Assembly: GCF_023715585.1 (NCBI RefSeq)
Contig: NZ_JAMBOK010000002.1
Span: 186,001-250,000, forward strand
Source of the DNA: Sporosarcina luteola
GTDB lineage: Bacteria; Bacillota; Bacilli; Bacillales_A; Planococcaceae
DNA length: 64,000 nt
Reading direction: 5' to 3'
This document shows positions 52,881 to 62,598 of this stretch, piece after piece. Under the pieces are notes generated by a model that saw nothing but the letters and a program-made list of their open reading frames with translations, did no database searches and was not told where the DNA came from. The translations under genes were made by a program, and so were the position numbers. Every line of letters starts with the position of its first letter. Within the stretch, counting starts at the first letter, position 1.

Positions 52881-53945
52881 ATGTTTCTCGCGTGGAATGA
52901 AATTAAAAAGAATAAGCTGAGGTTTGTCCTGATCACCGGTGTTCTCATGCTCGTCGCTTATCTCGTATTCTTCCTATCCGGACTCGCGACAGGCTTGAAG
53001 GATCTGAATAGGGAATCAGTCGATAAATGGAAGGCATCAGCAATTATTTTGACGGAGGAATCTGATAAGAGTCTTTATCAGTCCTCCATGTTCCTCGATC
53101 AGGTTGAAGAAGTGAACGCTGATGAAACCGCGGTAATCGGACAGCTGAACGCGATTGCCGGGAATGGCAGCCAAAAGAAGAATGTCTCGCTCTTTGGAAT
53201 TCGAAAAGAAGAATTCCTCATGCCGGAAGTAACTGAAGGCAAGCCGTTTGCAGGAGAGAATGAAGTGATTGCGGATGATTCATTAAAAGAGGAAGGGTTC
53301 AGCCTTGGAGATGAACTCTCTTTATCATCATCTGAAGAGAAATTGACAATTGTCGGCTTCACCGACAAGGCAAGGTTCAATGCGGCACCTGTCCTCTATG
53401 CAGATCTCGAAACGTTTCATATGGTGAAATATGGAGAGGGTGCAGATGCAAACAATGATCGCATCAATGGGATTGTCATTCGTAATGGAGAAGGCGACGT
53501 CATTCAAGACGATGCATTGCAAGTCATTGAAATAGAAGACTTCATACAAAATTTACCCGGCTACACAGAGCAGAATATGACATTGACATTCATGATTTAT
53601 TTCCTATTCGCAATATCGGCAGTGATTGTAGCCATTTTCCTTTACGTCTTAACAGTCCAGAAAATCAGTATGTTCGGTGTGATGAAAGCGCAAGGGATTT
53701 CGAGTTTTTACTTGTCCAAATCCGTCATTGCACAAACCTTCCTATTAGCGGCGATCGGTGTCATCATCGGAATGGCATTGACGTTGACGACAGGGGCATT
53801 CCTGCCGGCAGCAGTCCCCGTCTCATTCGATCTGCCGACGATGTTGATCTACGGCGCAGTTCTTATTGCAGTTGCCATTGCGGGAGCCCTGTTTTCCGTA
53901 CTGACGATCGTCCGGATAGATCCATTGAAAGCGATTGGAGGATGA
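52881..53945 (+). CDS. FtsX/MacB-type ABC transporter permease
   Basis: 354 residues: one N-terminal membrane helix (about 15-38), a large extracellular domain (about 40-235) and three C-terminal helices of the FtsX fold (about 240-350). Such permeases export peptides or lipids or transmit stress signals with an ABC ATPase. The next gene encodes the ATPase. Starts 19 bases after hemAT and may share its transcript. Confidence 0.9.
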   Translation: MFLAWNEIKKNKLRFVLITGVLMLVAYLVFFLSGLATGLKDLNRESVDKWKASAIILTEESDKSLYQSSMFLDQVEEVNADETAVIGQLNAIAGNGSQKKNVSLFGIRKEEFLMPEVTEGKPFAGENEVIADDSLKEEGFSLGDELSLSSSEEKLTIVGFTDKARFNAAPVLYADLETFHMVKYGEGADANNDRINGIVIRNGEGDVIQDDALQVIEIEDFIQNLPGYTEQNMTLTFMIYFLFAISAVIVAIFLYVLTVQKISMFGVMKAQGISSFYLSKSVIAQTFLLAAIGVIIGMALTLTTGAFLPAAVPVSFDLPTMLIYGAVLIAVAIAGALFSVLTIVRIDPLKAIGG

Positions 53946-53948
53946 ATG

Positions 53949-54629
53949 ATGACTACTGTACTCGAGTTAAAACAAGTGACAAAGACATTTGGAAGCGGAC
54001 ATAAAAAGGTGGAAGCGCTGAAGAATACGGAATTCAAGGCAGACCGTGGAGAATTGATTGCGATTATCGGTCCATCCGGATCCGGAAAGAGCACATTTCT
54101 AACACTCGTTGGAGGCTTGCTTACCCCAACTTCCGGGGATGTCATCCTGAATGGACAGAATATCACAAAGATGAGCGAAAAAGAACGATCGCAAATACGG
54201 TTGAACGAGATCGGATTCATCCTGCAAGCTTCAAATTTAATACCGTTCCTGACGGTGGCGAAGCAGATGAAGCTATTAAACAAAGTGAAAAAGGGCAATA
54301 TGAGTGTTGGAGAGATGGAACAGCTTTATGAGGATTTGGGCATCGGCGATCTGCGGGGCAAATATCCGTCAGACTTGTCGGGGGGCGAGCGCCAGCGTGT
54401 CGCCATCGCAAAAGCGTTATATAGCAATCCATCGATCGTCTTGGCTGATGAACCGACTGCATCTCTTGACTCCGACCGTGCGTACGAAGTGATGGAATTA
54501 TTGAAGCGGGAAACGAAAAGTAAAAAGACAACGAGCATCGTGGTAACGCATGACACACGTCTGACCGACTATTGCGATAAAGTTTATTATATGACCGATG
54601 GAGTTCTAAAACTGCAAGAAGAGAATTGA
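53949..54629 (+). CDS. ABC transporter ATP-binding protein (MacB/LolD type)
   Basis: 226 residues: Walker A GPSGSGKST, Q loop FILQASNLIPF, signature LSGGERQRVAIAKAL, Walker B IVLADEPTASLD and His switch VVTHD. Works with the FtsX-type permease. ATG 53949 is preferred over 53946 for its distance to GGAGG. No histidine kinase of the Bce type is next to it. Confidence 0.95.
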   Translation: MTTVLELKQVTKTFGSGHKKVEALKNTEFKADRGELIAIIGPSGSGKSTFLTLVGGLLTPTSGDVILNGQNITKMSEKERSQIRLNEIGFILQASNLIPFLTVAKQMKLLNKVKKGNMSVGEMEQLYEDLGIGDLRGKYPSDLSGGERQRVAIAKALYSNPSIVLADEPTASLDSDRAYEVMELLKRETKSKKTTSIVVTHDTRLTDYCDKVYYMTDGVLKLQEEN

Positions 54630-54653
54630 CTCCTGTCATGAAGGATGAGATAG

Positions 54654-56084
54654 ATGAAACGAACGATTGTATGGTTTCGAAGGGATTTTCGACTGCACGA
54701 TAACCCTGCTCTATGGGAGGCGGCGAAAGAAGGAATCGTCATTCCTGTCTTCATTTGGTCTGATGAAGATATGCGGGAATATACGGAAAGTGAAGCCTCC
54801 TCATGGTGGCTCTATCATTCAGTGGCAACTCTTGAAAAAGGGCTTCAGGCACATGGCTTGAAGCTCTTTATTAAATCAGGGGATGAGTTTGATGTGCTTG
54901 TCGATATGATGGAAGAAGCGGATGCGGAAGCCGTTTATTTCAATGAACGTTATGAGCCTGCCGAACGGAGCAAAGGGAAGAGGATTACGGCGCAGCTCGA
55001 ATCGATTGGGATGGAGGTCCGGTCATTTCACGGACAGCTTCTATTCAATCCCGACCTAGTGAATAAACAAGGCGCACCTTATAAAGTGTTCACTTCCTTT
55101 TGGAAGAGGTGCATGCAGGAGGATGTAGAGCGCCCGCTTCCTGTTCCAGAGGGGATGAAAGGAATAGAGCAGGAAATTAAAACGCTTAGCTTAACTTCAT
55201 TATGTATCGTGGACAAGAACCCATGGCATCAGAAATTCCATGAGCATTGGAACCCTGGTGAACAAGCGGCCATTGAACAATGGGAACAATTCTCGGATGA
55301 TGGCATGTTTTATTATGGGACGGAGAGGGATCTGATCTCAAGTGGCACCTCCTCCATGCTCTCTCCGTACATTGCTGCAGGCAACATCAGTGTAAAGGCG
55401 ATGTGGCATTCTGCAAAAGGCATTTATGAGGAAGTACAGGGAATGTCAGTTCAATCGATTGATACGTTTCTCAAACAGCTTGTATGGCGTGAATTTGCTT
55501 ACCACCAACTCATCCACTTTCCGGACATCACCCGGCTCCCGTTGCGAAAACAATTTGCGGAGTTCCCTTGGGTAGGTACGGATGAGCAGCTCGTGAAATG
55601 GAAGAGGGGGCAGACGGGCTATCCGCTCGTCGATGCAGGCATGCGGGAACTTTGGGAGACGGGTGTCATGCATAACCGTGTACGAATGGTGACCGCCTCG
55701 TTTCTAGTCAAGCATCTGCTGATCCCGTGGCAAGAGGGTTACGACTGGTTCAAGCATACTCTCCTCGATTTTGACACCGCCAACAATGCAATGGGATGGC
55801 AGTGGGTAACTGGATGCGGCATTGACGCCGCCCCTTACTTTAGAATTTTCAACCCGTTCCTGCAAAGCGAAAAGTTTGACCCGGATGGCGAGTATATACG
55901 GAAATGGGTGCCGGAGCTTTCCGGTCTGCAAGCCCCGTATATCCACAGACCGTGGGAAGCGCATGACTCTGTTCTCGAGGAGGCGGGCATTCAAATCGGC
56001 ATGACCTATCCTTCACCGATTGTCGATCATGCTACCGCCAGAAAACGAGCATTAGAAGCTCTTCAACAAGTAAAAAGGAAATAA
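54654..56084 (+). CDS. phr: Deoxyribodipyrimidine photolyase
   Basis: 476 residues, class I CPD photolyase/cryptochrome family. N-terminal antenna-binding fold (WFRRDFRLHDNPAL), FAD-binding catalytic domain with LLKQLVWREFAYH, the Trp chain region and NNAMGWQWVTGCGIDAAPYFRIFNP in short pieces (AMGWQWVTGCG, DAAPYFRIFNP). Uses blue light to split pyrimidine dimers. 24 bases after the ABC operon. Candidate target of the LitR-like regulator, as in B. megaterium where LitR controls photolyase genes. Confidence 0.96.
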   Translation: MKRTIVWFRRDFRLHDNPALWEAAKEGIVIPVFIWSDEDMREYTESEASSWWLYHSVATLEKGLQAHGLKLFIKSGDEFDVLVDMMEEADAEAVYFNERYEPAERSKGKRITAQLESIGMEVRSFHGQLLFNPDLVNKQGAPYKVFTSFWKRCMQEDVERPLPVPEGMKGIEQEIKTLSLTSLCIVDKNPWHQKFHEHWNPGEQAAIEQWEQFSDDGMFYYGTERDLISSGTSSMLSPYIAAGNISVKAMWHSAKGIYEEVQGMSVQSIDTFLKQLVWREFAYHQLIHFPDITRLPLRKQFAEFPWVGTDEQLVKWKRGQTGYPLVDAGMRELWETGVMHNRVRMVTASFLVKHLLIPWQEGYDWFKHTLLDFDTANNAMGWQWVTGCGIDAAPYFRIFNPFLQSEKFDPDGEYIRKWVPELSGLQAPYIHRPWEAHDSVLEEAGIQIGMTYPSPIVDHATARKRALEALQQVKRK

Positions 56085-56207
56085 ATATGCTGAAAAGGCA
56101 AAGACAAGCACATAGAACAAATGACTAGTGAATTTTTCCGTCCATGGTCGCTCGCCCGTATGTCCCGTCCATTCTTACATGTAATAGATAGAGGGGGGTG
56201 AGTGAAG

Positions 56208-56534
56208 ATGATGATGTACCATGGACACTGTGGAGGACATTGTGGAGGGCGCTGCGGAGGAACTTGCGGAATGAACCAAATGTTTCCAATGAACCAATTG
56301 CAACCAATCGTATGCCCGACACAATGTCGTTTCAACGACCAATTCTTCCCGGTAGAACAACCGTATATTCATCCGATTGTCAACGTCAATAGGACGCATC
56401 CTGTTATCACGCCGCGTCACTATTTTACGGAGACAACGGAAAACGTAATGGGCGCACCAGTATTTCCTGGTCAAGGGCCAGGTTTCGGTAGAAGGGGCAG
56501 AGGCTTCTTCGGCTTCGGGAGAAGAGGGTTTTAA
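56208..56534 (+). CDS. CotD-like spore coat protein
   Basis: 108 residues: Cys/Gly/His-rich start (HGHCGGHCGGRCGGTCG), IVCPTQCRFND, and VNVNRTHPVITPRHYF, which matches the CotD family (HP-V-H/N-RHYF). The end is Gly/Arg/Phe-rich (GRRGRGFFGFGRR). CATGTAATA about 15 bases before the ribosome-binding site resembles a sigma-K -10 box but lacks a clear -35. ATG 56208 is the first of three consecutive ATG codons after GAGGGGGG. Confidence 0.85.
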   Translation: MMMYHGHCGGHCGGRCGGTCGMNQMFPMNQLQPIVCPTQCRFNDQFFPVEQPYIHPIVNVNRTHPVITPRHYFTETTENVMGAPVFPGQGPGFGRRGRGFFGFGRRGF

Positions 56535-56543
56535 TAGCAAAAC

Positions 56544-56592
56544 CGCTGTCACCGGCGTCGAGCACATCGACAAAGGGACAGCTTTTTTGTTT
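56544..56592 (+). terminator. Terminator of the CotD-like gene
   Basis: GCTGTC and GACAGC outer arms, inner GTCGA/TCGAC, then six T. Confidence 0.75.
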
Positions 56593-56633
56593 TTGAATCG
56601 CGTCGGTGGAAAAAAGCTGATACATAAATCTCT

Positions 56634-56792
56634 CCGCGCTCAAGAAATGGCGTCCGCGCTCAAGAATAGATGTCCCGTGCTCAAACTGGTGCTTTCCGCG
56701 CCCAAAGTGGTGCTTTCCGCGCCTAAAGCGGTGCCATCCGCGCTCAAAGTGGTGCTCTCCGCGCCCAAAGCGCCGCCTCTCACCGCCAAACC
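56634..56792. repeat. Phased 21-bp array, core CGCYCAAAG
   Basis: Core starts at 56639, 56659, 56680, 56701, 56722, 56743 and 56764, with a degenerate GCCAAAC at 56785: spacing 20, 21, 21, 21, 21, 21, 21. Same core as the array at 1300, 55 kb away. It lies just behind the CotD-like terminator. Confidence 0.93.
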
Positions 56793-56797
56793 CCAAC

Positions 56798-56830
56798 AAA
56801 AAAAGCCGCCCCGCATAGGAGGCGACTTCA
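56798..56830 (-). terminator. Terminator of the met operon
   Basis: On the minus strand GTCGCCTCC, loop, GGGGCGGC and seven T, just after the metH stop. Confidence 0.75.
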
Positions 56831-56834
56831 ATCT

Positions 56835-59800
56835 TCAATCTACATTAAAATACCTTGCGTCCGGATGCGCAAATACGATTGCTGACACCGATGCTTCCGG
56901 TTCCATCATATATTCCTCCGTCAAATGCACGCCGATGTCTTCCGGCTTCAGCAAACCGAACAGTTTTGCCTGGTCTTCGAGGTTTGGACAAGCAGGATAG
57001 CCGAACGAAAAGCGCTGGCCTTGGTATTTGGCCGCGAACCGGTCGCGCATCGTAAAGTCAGTTGCGTCCGGGAATCCCCATTGATCACGGATTTCCTGAT
57101 GGACACGCTCCGCGAACCCTTCCGCGAGTTCTAGCGCCGTCGCTTGGAACGCATGGCTTTCAAGGAATTTCCCTTCCGCTTTCAACTGATTTGCAAAATC
57201 ACGCACACCATGTCCTGCCGTCACTTGCATGAATGCGACATAGTCCATTTCACCGCTATCGACCGTCTTCAAATAGTCGGCGAGGCAAAGGAACGGCTCC
57301 TTGCTTTGACGAGGGAATGTGAAACGCTCAATCTCCGTCTTCGCATCAATCGGATCATAAATGATTACATCATCACCATCCGCCTGTGCGGGGAAGAACT
57401 GATACAGGCCCGAAGCGGACAGATGGCCCGACTCCAAAAAGCCCGTTACCATTTCATGGAGCTGCACCGCACGCTCCTCGCGATTCGTAAGCATTTTGTC
57501 GACATTGCCGCGCAATCCCAAATGATGCCCGATCAGCGTCCGCATATTGACATAAGGATATAAATGCGAAACGGAATAATCTCTCAAAACCCGCCTGCGC
57601 AAATCGGATGGCACGAAAACAGGCGCATCTTCCCGCACCGTCTTCACTGGCCTCGGCAACACGGCAACCGCCGTGTCCCGCGTCGCACGGATCGCCTCCG
57701 TCTCAAGGCGCTTTTCCTGTTTCTCAACAAGTTCATTCAACAGAGCCTCTTTATCTCCGCCTTGCAATCGATTCGCAAGTTCTAACCCTTGCATTGCGTC
57801 CTTCGCGTAGATGACAGGTCCATCATATTCCGCCGCAATCTTCGTCTCCGTAAATCTACGTGTCAACGCAGCTCCTCCAACCATGACTGGCGTATCAATG
57901 CCCGCCGCTTTGAAGTCCTGCGCGGTGATCACCATTTGTTGCGCCGACTTCACAAGCAATCCGGACAATCCGATAATGTCCGGCTTCTCCTTGCGAATAA
58001 CATCAATCAACGTCGCCGGTGTCACCTTAATACCGATGTCGATGACACGGTACCCGTTATTGCTCAAAATGATATCGACAAGGTTTTTCCCGATATCATG
58101 GACATCCCCTTTGACTGTCGCCAAAATGATCTTCCCTTTACCGGAATCGTCCTCTTTCTTCTCCATGAACTGCTCGAGGAATGAAACCGAAGCCTTCATC
58201 ACTTCTGCGCTTTGCAACACTTCCGCTACGATCAGCTGGTTATCATTGAACAGCCGGCCGACTTCCGACATTCCTTCCATCAACGGTCCGTTAATGACTT
58301 CGAGCGGTGAGTCATACATCTTAAGCGCAGCTTCAAGGTCAGGAATTAAACCTTCCTTCGTCCCTTCGACGACATAATACGCGAGCCGTTCAGGGACTGT
58401 CTTCGGAATATCGTCCTCAGTCTTCTCCTTCTTTTTATCCCTGTAGAAATCCGTGAAATCCGCAAGCGTCTGGTCCGTCGTCGTGAACAACAGATCATTC
58501 GCTAGCTTGATTTCATTCTCAGGAATGGAAGCATACCGTTCCAACTTCTCTGTATTGACGATCGCGTAATCGAGTCCTGCCTGGGTACAATGATACAAGT
58601 ACACCGCGTTCAGCACTTCCCGGCCGACAGGGGGCAGCCCGAAGGAGACGTTGCTGACACCTAGCGTCGTCAAACAACGAGGCATTTTTTCCTTAATCAG
58701 CCGAATGCCTTCGATCGTTTCGACCGCCGACCCGATGTATTGCGCATCACCTGTTCCGACAGGGAATACGAGTGGATCGAAAATGATGTCTTCAGGAGCG
58801 ATTCCCCATTTGTTCACAAGCAGATCATAGGAACGTTCCGCAACTTCGAGCTTCCGTTCGCGCGACACGGCCATTCCGATTTCATCGATCGTCCCGACGA
58901 CAACAGCTGCGCCAAACTTTTTCACGAGAGGAAGGACCGCATCGAATCGTTCTTCTCCATCCTCCAAGTTGATGGAGTTGATGATTGCTTTTCCTTGGGA
59001 GAATTTCAATGCCTCTTCAATGACATTCTCGTCCGTCGAGTCGATGACAAGAGGCACTTTCACCTTCTTGACGACTTCCTGCATAAACTTTTTCATGTCT
59101 TCAAGCTCATCCCGATCTGGATTTGCAAGGCAGATATCCAGCACATGGGCTCCGCCACGAACTTGTGCACGTGCAACTTCTGCAGCCTCTTCGAATTTTT
59201 CTTCGACAATCAGCCGTTTGAACTTCCTTGACCCGATGACATTTGTTCGCTCACCAATCAACAGTGGACGCATCGATGGTTCATACAATAACGGTTCGAT
59301 GCCAGAAACGGCGTGTTCGTGCCCGCCTTCAGGTTTCTGGCGCGGGGCGAGACCATCCACCGCTTCGCGAAGCGCACGGATATGGGCAGGCGTCGTTCCG
59401 CAACAGCCACCGACCATATTCAGCCATCCTTTTTCCGCAAATCCTTTCAGCTTCAAGGATAAGGATTCAGGAGATTCATGATAATGACCTTCCTCGTCCG
59501 GCAATCCGGCGTTTGGATAGCAAGTGACAAAGCTTGTCGCCAAATCGGAAAGAGAGCGCAGATGATCGGTCATGAATTCAGGTCCTGTCGCACAGTTCAA
59601 TCCGACTGATAGCGGCTTGATATGCTCGATTGAAATATAGAAAGCTTCTATGCTTTGACCGGCCAACGTCGTTCCCATCGGCTCAATCGTTCCTGAAATC
59701 ATGACAGGCAGTTCGATGCCGGTTTCTTCGAAGGCCCGCTTGATTCCAATCGTTCCCGCTTTCACATTGAGCATGTCTTGGCTCGTTTCCATTAATAAAA

Positions 59801-60278
59801 GATCAGCGCCGCCTTCGATCAATGCTTTCGCCTGTACGTAAAAATCATCCGAAAGCTTATCGAAAGTAATGCCTCCCGTGACGGATAGCGTCTTCGTTGT
59901 CGGTCCGATTGCACCGGCGACGAAACGCGGCCACTCTGTTGTCGAGAAATCGGCTGCACACTTTTTCGCGATTTCCACAGCCTTTTTGTTGATTTCAGAA
60001 GCCTGATGGCCAAGGCTGAATTCGTCCAGTACGAGGGGGGTGCCCCCGAATGTGTTCGTGCAGATGATATCCGCTCCCGCCTCCAAGTAGGAACGGTGGA
60101 TCCTGTCCAGAATATCTGGCCGTAAAATGTTCAAGTATTCGTTGCAGCCGTCATATTCCTCTCCGCCGAAATCGTCTTCTGAAAGGTCTTCCGCTTGCAG
60201 CATTGTGCCCATCGCTCCGTCTATGATGAGGATTCTGTTTTTCAGTTGTTGTTCGATTGGATGTTTAGGCATGGACAA
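56835..60278 (-). CDS. metH: Cobalamin-dependent methionine synthase
   Basis: 1147 residues with all MetH modules: homocysteine-binding (about 1-330, zinc Cys in GLNCATGPE and VGGCCGTTPAH), methyltetrahydrofolate-binding (about 345-620), B12 cap and B12-binding with DVHDIGKNLVDI (lower ligand His), and the C-terminal activation domain with GYPACPNLEDQ. Transfers the methyl group of methyl-THF to homocysteine. Overlaps the upstream metF-fusion gene by 14 bases; the SAM riboswitch at 62.4 kb controls both. Confidence 0.97.
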   Translation of the reverse strand: MSMPKHPIEQQLKNRILIIDGAMGTMLQAEDLSEDDFGGEEYDGCNEYLNILRPDILDRIHRSYLEAGADIICTNTFGGTPLVLDEFSLGHQASEINKKAVEIAKKCAADFSTTEWPRFVAGAIGPTTKTLSVTGGITFDKLSDDFYVQAKALIEGGADLLLMETSQDMLNVKAGTIGIKRAFEETGIELPVMISGTIEPMGTTLAGQSIEAFYISIEHIKPLSVGLNCATGPEFMTDHLRSLSDLATSFVTCYPNAGLPDEEGHYHESPESLSLKLKGFAEKGWLNMVGGCCGTTPAHIRALREAVDGLAPRQKPEGGHEHAVSGIEPLLYEPSMRPLLIGERTNVIGSRKFKRLIVEEKFEEAAEVARAQVRGGAHVLDICLANPDRDELEDMKKFMQEVVKKVKVPLVIDSTDENVIEEALKFSQGKAIINSINLEDGEERFDAVLPLVKKFGAAVVVGTIDEIGMAVSRERKLEVAERSYDLLVNKWGIAPEDIIFDPLVFPVGTGDAQYIGSAVETIEGIRLIKEKMPRCLTTLGVSNVSFGLPPVGREVLNAVYLYHCTQAGLDYAIVNTEKLERYASIPENEIKLANDLLFTTTDQTLADFTDFYRDKKKEKTEDDIPKTVPERLAYYVVEGTKEGLIPDLEAALKMYDSPLEVINGPLMEGMSEVGRLFNDNQLIVAEVLQSAEVMKASVSFLEQFMEKKEDDSGKGKIILATVKGDVHDIGKNLVDIILSNNGYRVIDIGIKVTPATLIDVIRKEKPDIIGLSGLLVKSAQQMVITAQDFKAAGIDTPVMVGGAALTRRFTETKIAAEYDGPVIYAKDAMQGLELANRLQGGDKEALLNELVEKQEKRLETEAIRATRDTAVAVLPRPVKTVREDAPVFVPSDLRRRVLRDYSVSHLYPYVNMRTLIGHHLGLRGNVDKMLTNREERAVQLHEMVTGFLESGHLSASGLYQFFPAQADGDDVIIYDPIDAKTEIERFTFPRQSKEPFLCLADYLKTVDSGEMDYVAFMQVTAGHGVRDFANQLKAEGKFLESHAFQATALELAEGFAERVHQEIRDQWGFPDATDFTMRDRFAAKYQGQRFSFGYPACPNLEDQAKLFGLLKPEDIGVHLTEEYMMEPEASVSAIVFAHPDARYFNVD

Positions 60279-62112
60279 ACTTCCTCTCCTTCTCCGCGTC
60301 TAGCTCTTTAATATGGTTGATCAGTTCCAGTGACATGTCATAGCGCAGGAACGGTGTAATGATGTAGATGCCGTTGAATAGCTCCGCTGCCGTGTCGATC
60401 AGTTCTTTCGCGATTTTGATGCCTTCCGCGGTCGCTTTTTCGCGGTCTTCGCCGCAGGCAGCCATCCGTTCCAGCACCTCTTCGGATAGCTTGATGCCCG
60501 GCACTTCATGGTGCAGGAATTCAGCGTTCCGTATACCCGTAAGCGGCATGATGCCGATGAAAATCGGCGTATCCAGGTGCTTCGTTGCTTCGTATATATC
60601 AACAATTTTCTCTTTCGTGTAAACCGGCTGCGTAATGAAATAATCCGCCCCGCATTCGATTTTCTTCTCGAGCCGCTGCACAGCGCGGTCGAGGACGCGG
60701 ACGTTTGGATTGAAAGCTGCGGCGACCGAAAACTTCGCTTTTTTACGAAGTGGCTTTCCCGTGAAAGAAATCCCCTCGTTCAATTGTTTGATGAGCTGCA
60801 GCAACTCCATGCTGGAGACGTCATAGACGCTTGTCGCTCCAGGGAAATCGCCGACCTTTGTCGGATCGCCTGTGACAGCGAGGATATCATGGATTCCGAG
60901 CGCGTCGAGCCCCATCAGATGGGATTGCAGGCCGATCAAGTTATGGTCGCGGCACGTTAAGTGGACGAGCGGGCGAACGTGATGCTCATGCTTCAACATG
61001 GATCCCATCGCCATATTGCTGATGCGCGGGGATGCGAGGGAATTGTCCGCCAATGTGACGGCATCCACGCCGGCTGCATGCAATTCGTTCGCGCCTACGA
61101 AATACTGTTCCGTCTCCAAATGGCGTGGCGTATCGAGTTCCACGATAATTGTCCGTTCTGTTTTCGCTTTGATGTGAAGCGGCTCGTGTTTTGCAGGCTC
61201 CGCTTCCCGGATGATGATCGGCTTCTGCGGCGTGACGGTCTTCTCTGTCACGGGCTTCAGTCCAGCCAATTGCTTTTTCGCAGCGGCGATATGCTTCGGC
61301 GTCGTTCCGCAGCACCCGCCGATCAGACGTACGCCTTCATCCCGAAGGAGCGCGGCTGCGCGACCGAAATAATCAGCTTCAGACGCATAAACGATCCGAC
61401 CATCCTCAACATCTAGCAAACTTGCATTTGGTGCGGCGGACAAAAATGCACGGTCCGGTATCGTCACTTTTTCAAATGCCTGGATTGTATGGAAAGGACC
61501 TAGCCGGCAATTGACGCCGACGATATCCGCTCCCAGCGTTTCGAGCTGATGAAGCGCGTCATTCAGCTGCATCCCGTTTTGCAATACGCCCGGCTCATCC
61601 ATTGCGACTTGCGCAATGAGTGGTAGATCCGTCAGTTTCCGCAGCTCGGTGACGACTGTCGACAACTCTTCAAAGTCATAATAGGTTTCCAGCAATAGTC
61701 CGTCGGGATTGCCTGAAAGCAAGGCATCAGCCTGCTCGCGTACCATTGTCAGCACTTCGGCAAGCGATGCATCGCTTTTCCGGATGCCGCGCAGCCCTCC
61801 GATCGTCCCAAGCACATACTGGTTGCCGGGTGCCGCGGCGCGCTTCGCAATCCGGATCGCCGCCTCGTTGAGTTCCTTTACCCGACTCTCCATTCCGTAA
61901 CGGGCAAGCTTCAAGGAATTGGCACCATATGTATTCGTCTGGATGACATCCGCTCCTGCGTCGATATATTCCCGGTGGATCTTTTCAATGATTTCCGGCT
62001 TCTCAACATTCAATTCCTCATAACTGAAGTCGATGCCATATGAATAAAGCAGCGTTCCCATCGCGCCATCCGCCACCAGTACATTATCTTTCAACCGATC
62101 AAGCAACCTCAT
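60265..62112 (-). CDS. Homocysteine S-methyltransferase/methylene-THF reductase fusion (YitJ-like)
   Basis: 615 residues. N-terminal homocysteine methyltransferase domain (about 1-290; zinc Cys in VGVNCRLGP and GGCCGTTPKH) fused to a C-terminal FAD-dependent MTHFR domain (about 320-600; LADNSLASPRISN, HLTCRDHNLIGLQSHL, ILAVTGDPTKVG). It makes methyl-THF for MetH downstream. B. subtilis YitJ has the same architecture and an S-box leader. The leader here also holds a phased CATAA array. Confidence 0.95.
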   Translation of the reverse strand: MRLLDRLKDNVLVADGAMGTLLYSYGIDFSYEELNVEKPEIIEKIHREYIDAGADVIQTNTYGANSLKLARYGMESRVKELNEAAIRIAKRAAAPGNQYVLGTIGGLRGIRKSDASLAEVLTMVREQADALLSGNPDGLLLETYYDFEELSTVVTELRKLTDLPLIAQVAMDEPGVLQNGMQLNDALHQLETLGADIVGVNCRLGPFHTIQAFEKVTIPDRAFLSAAPNASLLDVEDGRIVYASEADYFGRAAALLRDEGVRLIGGCCGTTPKHIAAAKKQLAGLKPVTEKTVTPQKPIIIREAEPAKHEPLHIKAKTERTIIVELDTPRHLETEQYFVGANELHAAGVDAVTLADNSLASPRISNMAMGSMLKHEHHVRPLVHLTCRDHNLIGLQSHLMGLDALGIHDILAVTGDPTKVGDFPGATSVYDVSSMELLQLIKQLNEGISFTGKPLRKKAKFSVAAAFNPNVRVLDRAVQRLEKKIECGADYFITQPVYTKEKIVDIYEATKHLDTPIFIGIMPLTGIRNAEFLHHEVPGIKLSEEVLERMAACGEDREKATAEGIKIAKELIDTAAELFNGIYIITPFLRYDMSLELINHIKELDAEKERKFVHA

Positions 62113-62157
62113 AAGAAATCATCCTTTCTTCCTTCATATCCCGAACTGCGCTATAAA

Positions 62158-62290
62158 AACGCATAAATAGCAAAACTGACGCATAAATCCTTACAGATAC
62201 GCATAACCACGGGCAGACGCGCATAAATCAATAAATCTACGCATACACGTCTCCAAAAACGCATAAATCCATAAACTTACACATAACCAC
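62158..62290. repeat. Phased 20-bp array, core CGCATAA, in the metF leader
   Basis: CATAA (one CATAC) at 62162, 62182, 62202, 62222, 62242, 62262 and 62282: seven copies at exactly 20 bp. On the minus strand it lies between the SAM riboswitch terminator and the start codon, so it would be part of the mRNA leader. Confidence 0.93.
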
Positions 62291-62344
62291 AACTTACCAA
62301 GACGAAAAATTTAGACTGCAATGAAAAATAAAAAAGCCTTCGCT

Positions 62345-62486
62345 AAAAAAGAAGGCTTTCAAGCGAATGCTCGCTCCTTCTCATCTGCCAAGCCGAGTAG
62401 GGCCTGCTGGAATTAGCACCTGACCGAAGTCGGCTGGTTGCTGAAGCTTCGACGGGCCAGTCCCTCAGCTTCTCTTGATAAGAAAT
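62345..62486 (-). promoter_or_regulatory. SAM-I riboswitch (S-box)
   Basis: Minus strand: CTTATCAAGAGAAGCTGAGG, GACTGGCCC, AGCTTCAGCAACC, the kink-turn region and GAAGGAGCGAG...GCTTGAAAGCCTTC followed by six T, the transcription terminator. High methionine/SAM stops transcription of the metF-fusion and metH genes. Confidence 0.95.
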
Positions 62487-62598
62487 AAATATGCAGTTGT
62501 TTGAATAATTTAAAACATCATATCGTTAAATGTCTGATACGTCAATAGCAGAATTATGATAGAATTGGCATATGAATTTAAAGTAGAAGGTGAATACG

